DNA of 10,920 nt from contig JBBDWJ010000358.1 of NCBI GenBank assembly GCA_040902925.1, positions 1-10,920 on the forward strand. The letters are read 5' to 3'. The number at the start of each line of letters is the position of its first letter. Within the stretch, counting starts at the first letter, position 1. The notes beneath the pieces were generated by a model. The model ran no database searches. It saw nothing but the letters and a program-made list of their open reading frames with translations, and was not told where the DNA came from. A program made the position numbers and the translations under genes. Source of the DNA: JBBDWJ01 sp040902925. Its GTDB lineage: Bacteria; Acidobacteriota; Terriglobia; Bryobacterales; UBA6623. Positions 7,653 to 10,920 of this stretch are shown one piece after another.

Positions 7653-7898
7653 TTATTCCGCTTTTTGGATAGTGCGTTTGTTGCGACGGCGCACGATTCC
7701 AGCTAGGGCGCGCAGAGCTTCATTCACTTCCTCGGCGGTGCGAAACTCCGCCGCAACGTCAGGATCCAGAACCACAACGTTTGTACCACTCGCGTATCTA
7801 GCTGCGTGTTTGCCGCGGATCGCCTTGCTGAAGTCGTATTCCGCACGCATAGTATCTTCGTCGGGGCGGGTGGCGTTCTTAGCCGGATTCGTTTTCAT
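7653..7898 (-). CDS. brnA: BrnA-type antitoxin
   Basis: I place the start at ATG 7898 (81 residues). A TTG at 7913 would add five residues but has no ribosome binding site. The pattern MRAEYDFSKAIRG, then TNVVVLDPDVAAEF and VNEALRALAG, is typical of the small antitoxins paired with BrnT/DUF497 toxins. The C-terminal part would form the ribbon-helix-helix-like DNA-binding and dimerisation unit. Known BrnA proteins neutralise BrnT by direct binding and repress their own operon. The gene overlaps the 3' end of brnT by 20 nt, so translation is probably coupled. As in other brnTA operons, the toxin gene comes first. The C-terminal tail (RRRNKRTIQK) is strongly basic. Confidence 0.85.
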   Translation of the reverse strand: MKTNPAKNATRPDEDTMRAEYDFSKAIRGKHAARYASGTNVVVLDPDVAAEFRTAEEVNEALRALAGIVRRRNKRTIQKAE

Positions 7899-8163
7899 AT
7901 TGGTTCTGCTCAAGGCGAGTTGCCCGCCGAGCGCTAATGATGCGGATACTGCTGATTCCCTCTACGTACGATACCACGATGAGCCGCCCCAAATAGGAAA
8001 TGCCTAGATCGACAAAGCGAGAATCAGAAAAGGAGTGATCCGGATCGGAAAGCGTGGCTGAGAGGGTGTCCTTGAACACCGACGTCGCTTCTTCAAACGA
8101 GACGCCGTGTTTGGCGAAATTTGAGGCGGCCATGCGCTGGTCCCATTCGAATCGCAGGGTCAT
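7879..8163 (-). CDS. brnT: BrnT family ribonuclease toxin (DUF497)
   Basis: This 94-residue protein has the usual BrnT length and signature: FEWD (5-8), NFAKHGVSFEEA (15-26), DPDHS (40-44), GRLIVVSY (59-66) and RIISARRATRLE (74-85), with a closing QYE. BrnT toxins have a RelE-like fold and cleave RNA, slowing growth when the antitoxin is lost. ATG 8163 has a strong ribosome binding site, GGGGAG, six bases upstream. The gene begins only 40 bp after the acyl-CoA synthetase stop and overlaps brnA. Lines of sequence I counted in this pair are 48-55% GC, against 65% for one line of the synthetase gene, which hints at horizontal acquisition. Function is inferred from the family. Confidence 0.9.
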   Translation of the reverse strand: MTLRFEWDQRMAASNFAKHGVSFEEATSVFKDTLSATLSDPDHSFSDSRFVDLGISYLGRLIVVSYVEGISSIRIISARRATRLEQNQYENESG

Positions 8164-8180
8164 GGACTACTCCCCAGTCC
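8164..8180 (-). promoter_or_regulatory. brnT ribosome binding site inside a small hairpin
   Basis: On the minus strand GGACT-GGGGAGT-AGTCC lies directly before the brnT ATG. The 5-bp arms (8176-8180 and 8164-8168) are perfect inverted copies, and GGGGAG (8170-8175) sits in the loop. The palindrome could serve as a BrnA operator, or the RNA hairpin could tune toxin translation. The ribosome binding site itself is clear; the regulatory role is inferred. Confidence 0.5.
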
Positions 8181-8203
8181 TGGGTGGCTGGGCCGGAAGC
8201 CAG

Positions 8204-9976
8204 TCACTCGCTATACATCTTTTCGATTTCTTTGGCGTAGCGCAGCTCGACCTGACGCCTGCGCACCTTCATCGTGGGTGTGATTTCACCGTTGGTGATC
8301 GAGAAGTCTTCGGCCAGCAGGGTGAATTTCTTGACACGCTCGAACTGCGCCATCCCGGCACAGGCTTCGAGGATTTCCTGCTCGAGCAGATTGATGATCG
8401 AGGCATGCGCTGTCAACTCCGTACGGCTGGAAAAAGTCAGGCCTTGCGCGGCGGCGTATTTTTCCAGTTTTTCGAACTGCGGCACGATCAGCGCGCTGGG
8501 AAACTTGCGCGCCTCGGCGATCACTACAGCCGTGGAAACCGAAGCGCACGTCTTGAGCTGGTTCTCGATCGGCTGCGGCGCGATGAATTTACCGCCGGAC
8601 GTCTTGAACAGATCCTTCTTGCGGTCGGTGATCGAGAGATAGCCGCCGTCGTCGAGCGCGCCGATGTCGCCGGTATGGAGCCAGCCGTCGATGATCGTTT
8701 TCGCGGTATCGTCCTCATTCTTGTAATAGCCGCGCATCAGGTTGGGGCCGCGCACCAGGACTTCGCCGTCGTCCGCGATTTTTACTTCGACGTTGCGGAT
8801 GGGCTTGCCGACGGTTCCGAAGCGTAGCGCGCCGGGCAGGTTCGTGCTCACCAGCGGCGAGGTTTCGGTGAGGCCGTAGGCTTCACAGATCGTCACGCCC
8901 ACGGCGTAGAAGAACTCGGCGAGGTGTTTTGCCAGCGGGGCGGCGCCGGAAACGAAGAAACGCAAACGGCCGCCGAGACGGGCGCGCAGTTTCGCAAACA
9001 CGAGGCGGTCCGCGACGAGGTAACGGCAGCGCAGACCGAACGGCATCGGCTTGCGATCGAGACGGTAAGGAAGGGCTTCGCGGCCGACCCCGATCGCCCA
9101 GTGGAACAGCTTCTGGCGCGGGGCCGGCGCTGATGCGATGGCATCCATCACGCGGGCGTGGATCTTTTCGAAAAACCGCGGCACGCCGAGCACGACCGTG
9201 GGGCGGACTTCGCGGAGGTTGTCGGCCACGGTGTCGAGCGTCTCGGGATAGGCCACGGTCGCGCCGTTGTAGAAATAGGCGTAGTCGGCGGCGCGTTCGG
9301 CGACGTGGCTCAGCGGCAGAAATGAGAAACAGACGTCGGTAGGCCGCAGGTCGAAGCCGTTATCGCGGATGTTGCTGGTAAGGTTCTCATGCGTGAGCAT
9401 GACGCCTTTGGGCGTTCCCGTGGTTCCTGACGTGTAGATGATGCTGGCGAGCTGGTCAGGCTGCACGGCGCTCACCGCGGCTTCAAACTCGTCGCGCTCG
9501 GCGGCGGACAGAGGCTCGTCACCGATCAGATCGCCGAGCGTGGTGACGCGTCCGTCTTCGCAGTTCACTTCGTCGAAAGTCACGGCGCCTTCGAGCTTCG
9601 GCAGCCGCGGCCACTGGCTCAGAAGTTTTTCGAGCTGCTGCTGGTTCGATACGAAAACGACGCGCGCTTCGGAGTGCTCGAGCATGTAGTGAAGCTGCTC
9701 GGCGGCCAAAGTCGGGTAGAGCGGCACGCTGCAGATGCCGGCTGTAACGATCGCAAAATCCGCCACCGCCCACTCCCAGCGGTTTTCCGACAGCAGCGCG
9801 CAGCGGTCGCCGGCGGCGATCCCGACGCTCTTGAGGCTCAGATGCGTGCGCACGACACGGCGGTAAAATTCCGCGGAGCCGATCGGCTGGTAGCGGCCGT
9901 CGATTTTTGTCAGCAGTGCGTCGGGCTTGGCGTAGGAGACGGTGTGGCGGAAAAAGCGAGCCAGCGTTTCGGCCAT
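8204..9976 (-). CDS. Long-chain fatty acid-CoA ligase (AMP-forming, FadD15/COG1022 type)
   Basis: This 590-residue protein belongs to the ANL adenylating superfamily, COG1022 branch. These enzymes activate a fatty acid with ATP to acyl-AMP and pass it to CoA at the inner face of the membrane, for beta-oxidation or lipid synthesis. Visible motifs are the phosphate loop YTSGTTGTPKGV (181-192), FLPLSHVAER (219-228), EAYGLTETSP (365-374), GWLHTGDIG (431-439, Asp437 binding ribose), ITDRKKDLFKTSGGK (449-463, with the hinge and Arg452) and TPTMKVRR (567-574), whose Lys570 matches the catalytic lysine. All key residues are present and length is normal. No signal peptide or membrane segment is evident. 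It starts 1 nt after the yjbQ stop, with GGGGAA upstream inside yjbQ, implying translational coupling. Chain-length preference cannot be read from sequence. Confidence 0.92.
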   Translation of the reverse strand: MAETLARFFRHTVSYAKPDALLTKIDGRYQPIGSAEFYRRVVRTHLSLKSVGIAAGDRCALLSENRWEWAVADFAIVTAGICSVPLYPTLAAEQLHYMLEHSEARVVFVSNQQQLEKLLSQWPRLPKLEGAVTFDEVNCEDGRVTTLGDLIGDEPLSAAERDEFEAAVSAVQPDQLASIIYTSGTTGTPKGVMLTHENLTSNIRDNGFDLRPTDVCFSFLPLSHVAERAADYAYFYNGATVAYPETLDTVADNLREVRPTVVLGVPRFFEKIHARVMDAIASAPAPRQKLFHWAIGVGREALPYRLDRKPMPFGLRCRYLVADRLVFAKLRARLGGRLRFFVSGAAPLAKHLAEFFYAVGVTICEAYGLTETSPLVSTNLPGALRFGTVGKPIRNVEVKIADDGEVLVRGPNLMRGYYKNEDDTAKTIIDGWLHTGDIGALDDGGYLSITDRKKDLFKTSGGKFIAPQPIENQLKTCASVSTAVVIAEARKFPSALIVPQFEKLEKYAAAQGLTFSSRTELTAHASIINLLEQEILEACAGMAQFERVKKFTLLAEDFSITNGEITPTMKVRRRQVELRYAKEIEKMYSE

Positions 9977-9977
9977 G

Positions 9978-10418
9978 CTATTCCCCCATCACCTTGATGA
10001 TGACGCGCTTGCGGCGCTGGCCATCGAACTCGGCGTAGTAGACCTGCTGCCATTGCCCCAGGTCGAGGGCGGCATCGGTGACGGGAACAATGACTTCGTG
10101 GTGGATGAGCAGGGATTTCAAATGCGCGTCACCGTTGTCTTCGCCAGTGAGGTGGTGGCGGTAGTTGGTGCGGAACGGCGCCAGCGTCTCAAGCCATTCG
10201 TCGACGTCGGCGATCAAGCCCTCCTCGGCGTCGTTAACATAGACGCCGGCGGTGATGTGCATCGCCGACACGAGCACCATGCCGTCCTTGATGCCGCTCT
10301 TTTCCACCGCGGCGGCCACCTTGGAGGTAATGTTGATGTACTCGCGGCGGTTCTCGGTATGAAAGTGCAGGTACTCGGTGTGGAATTTCATCTCCACCAC
10401 TGTAAACTGTAAGCTCAC
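9978..10418 (-). CDS. yjbQ: YjbQ / UPF0047 family protein
   Basis: The frame from GTG 10418 gives 146 residues. ATG 10391 (137 residues, beginning MKFHTEYL) fits the usual family length of about 130-140 better and leaves more room for a promoter, so it may be the true start. Hallmarks, numbered from the GTG, are INITSKV (29-34), SAMHITAGVYVND (51-63), YRHHLTGEDNGDAHLKSLL (86-104), HHEVIVPV (106-113) and LGQWQQVYYAEFDGQRR (120-136). UPF0047 members have been linked to a weak secondary thiamine-phosphate synthase activity, but their main role is unsettled. The conserved histidines and acidic residues may bind a metal. The protein looks cytoplasmic. It is the first gene of a minus-strand cluster with the acyl-CoA ligase and brnTA, and diverges from the AtzG-like gene over 27 bp (54 bp with the later start). 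Confidence 0.88.
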   Translation of the reverse strand: MSLQFTVVEMKFHTEYLHFHTENRREYINITSKVAAAVEKSGIKDGMVLVSAMHITAGVYVNDAEEGLIADVDEWLETLAPFRTNYRHHLTGEDNGDAHLKSLLIHHEVIVPVTDAALDLGQWQQVYYAEFDGQRRKRVIIKVMGE

Positions 10419-10445
10419 ACTCTGGAAAGGGGGCTAGGAAAGCTG

Positions 10446-10649
10446 ATGTGGGGCAAGCTGGCGAAACTTTATGGATGGAACATTCCGGCGGCGGATCTGG
10501 AACGGTTCACGCCGGCGTTGGATTCGCTGTCCGAGCGCGCCCGCAAGGCGCTGGACCGCGATCTGAGCACGGTGGAGCCGGCGCCGGTTTTCCGGCCGGG
10601 CGGCGCGGGCGGCGGCGCGGGCGGCGGCGAAGAAGGTCCGCTGGAATAG
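10446..10649 (+). CDS. AtzG/GatC-like small subunit of an amidase, glycine-rich tail
   Basis: This 67-residue protein begins at ATG 10446 with AGGAAA four bases upstream. The first 51 residues (LYGWNIP, a helical stretch with regularly spaced Leu/Ala, then VEPAPVFRP) resemble the AtzG-like family (PF13318, formerly DUF4089), whose members end in a similar APVFRP motif. AtzG is a GatC-like chaperone subunit that clamps the AtzE amidase. The gene's place ahead of a GatA/AtzE-type amidase fits this. Residues 52-61 are only Gly and Ala, encoded by a 12-bp GC-rich repeat, followed by an acidic end. The tail is probably disordered. The family call rests on motif memory and needs a profile search. 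A plain hypothetical protein is the alternative. Confidence 0.72.
   Translation: MWGKLAKLYGWNIPAADLERFTPALDSLSERARKALDRDLSTVEPAPVFRPGGAGGGAGGGEEGPLE
10599..10631 (+). repeat. 12-bp GGC/GCG microrepeat coding a Gly/Ala tail
   Basis: The codons GGC GGC GCG, then GGC GGC GGC GCG, then GGC GGC GGC form a 12-bp period in frame with the AtzG-like gene (residues 52-61). Such a tract can change length by slippage in whole repeat units without shifting the frame. Confidence 0.6.
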
Positions 10650-10761
10650 ATCTGACCCACCGCCGGCGCGGCAAGGCCTGCGGCCACCGGCCCGGGCTGT
10701 TTCGAGGCTTCGATTCACGGCCCGGCAGACTCGGAGAAGTGTTTTAAAGAGAACTACTACC

Positions 10762-10920
10762 GTGACCATTACTGAACTTGCACCTCAAATCCGCGACGGA
10801 AAGATCTCGCCTGTCGATCTTGTTCGCCAGACGCTCGCCCGCATCGAGAAACTGCAGCCCACCCTGAACGCGTACATTACGGTGACGGCCGACGCGGCTC
10901 TCGAACAAGCGCGGCGGGCC
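10762..10920 (+). CDS. Amidase (GatA/AtzE-like), N-terminal 53 residues, cut by window edge
   Basis: From GTG 10762 the frame runs open to the edge. The deduced start (MTITELAPQIRDGKISPVDL, then RIEKLQPTLNAYITV and ADAALEQARRA) is the typical N-terminus of amidase-signature enzymes. These use a Ser-cisSer-Lys triad to hydrolyse amides and include GatA and AtzE. The triad lies beyond the window, so the subtype cannot be confirmed. AAAGAGA lies 9 bp upstream as a modest ribosome binding site. No ATG is seen in frame just upstream. It follows the AtzG-like gene after 112 bp in the same direction, so the two are probably co-transcribed and form a complex. It could also be a general amidase or GatA itself. 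Confidence 0.85.
   Translation, partial: MTITELAPQIRDGKISPVDLVRQTLARIEKLQPTLNAYITVTADAALEQARRA

Noticed and set aside
8054..8827. Plus-strand open frame of 257 codons
   Set aside because: It is antisense to the acyl-CoA synthetase and brnT, both of which are clear genes.
9942..10412. Plus-strand open frame of 156 codons
   Set aside because: It is antisense to yjbQ, which carries the UPF0047 signature.
10650..10761. GC-rich inverted repeats between the AtzG-like gene and the amidase
   Set aside because: Several short GGCC and CCGG matches exist, but they are expected at this GC content and no T-run follows, so no terminator or attenuator can be supported.
10434..10769. Minus-strand open frame of 111 codons
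   Set aside because: It is opposite the AtzG-like gene. The plus-strand frame has a good ribosome binding site and a recognisable VEPAPVFRP motif.

Overview
The window looks like chromosomal DNA from a GC-rich member of the Acidobacteriota, most likely the Solibacter/Bryobacter lineage. The main clue is the end of the first gene: its deduced C-terminus matches what I know of the 'Solibacter uncharacterized C-terminal domain' (TIGR03437), which is heavily expanded in that group. This placement is from recognition and was not tested by a search.

Layout. (1) Positions 1-3694, minus strand: a very large secreted repeat protein. It is open from an ATG at 3694 to the left edge (1231 codons, no stop). 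It has a signal peptide, a cohesin-like domain, seven cadherin-like Ig repeats, two paired-cysteine beta modules, a putative Ig domain and a cut TIGR03437 domain. (2) 3695-4315: a long non-coding stretch with lower GC and a few inverted repeats. (3) 4316-5083, minus: a DUF2071/YqjF-family protein. (4) 5217-7571, plus: an exported protein with two alpha/beta-hydrolase domains; only the C-terminal one keeps a catalytic triad. (5) 7653-10418, minus: a compact cluster transcribed in the order yjbQ (UPF0047), long-chain acyl-CoA synthetase, brnT toxin, brnA antitoxin. The first two are 1 nt apart, and the toxin and antitoxin genes overlap. (6) 10446 to the right edge, plus: a 67-aa AtzG/GatC-like small protein followed by the first 53 codons of a GatA/AtzE-type amidase. 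This suggests a two-subunit amidohydrolase.

How the genes may work together. The amidase pair and the BrnT/BrnA pair are the two clear functional units. yjbQ and the acyl-CoA synthetase are probably co-transcribed, but no shared pathway is evident. The repeat protein and the double hydrolase are both predicted to be exported. The DUF2071 gene and the hydrolase are divergent across about 133 bp.

Most notable points: the repeat protein has grown by duplication of a two-repeat block of about 543 bp; the double hydrolase has lost its N-terminal triad; the amidase has an AtzG-like partner with a glycine-rich tail; and the brnT ribosome binding site lies in the loop of a small hairpin. I found no rRNA, tRNA, CRISPR array, transposase or phage gene. 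I do not see a clearly new defence or mobile system here.
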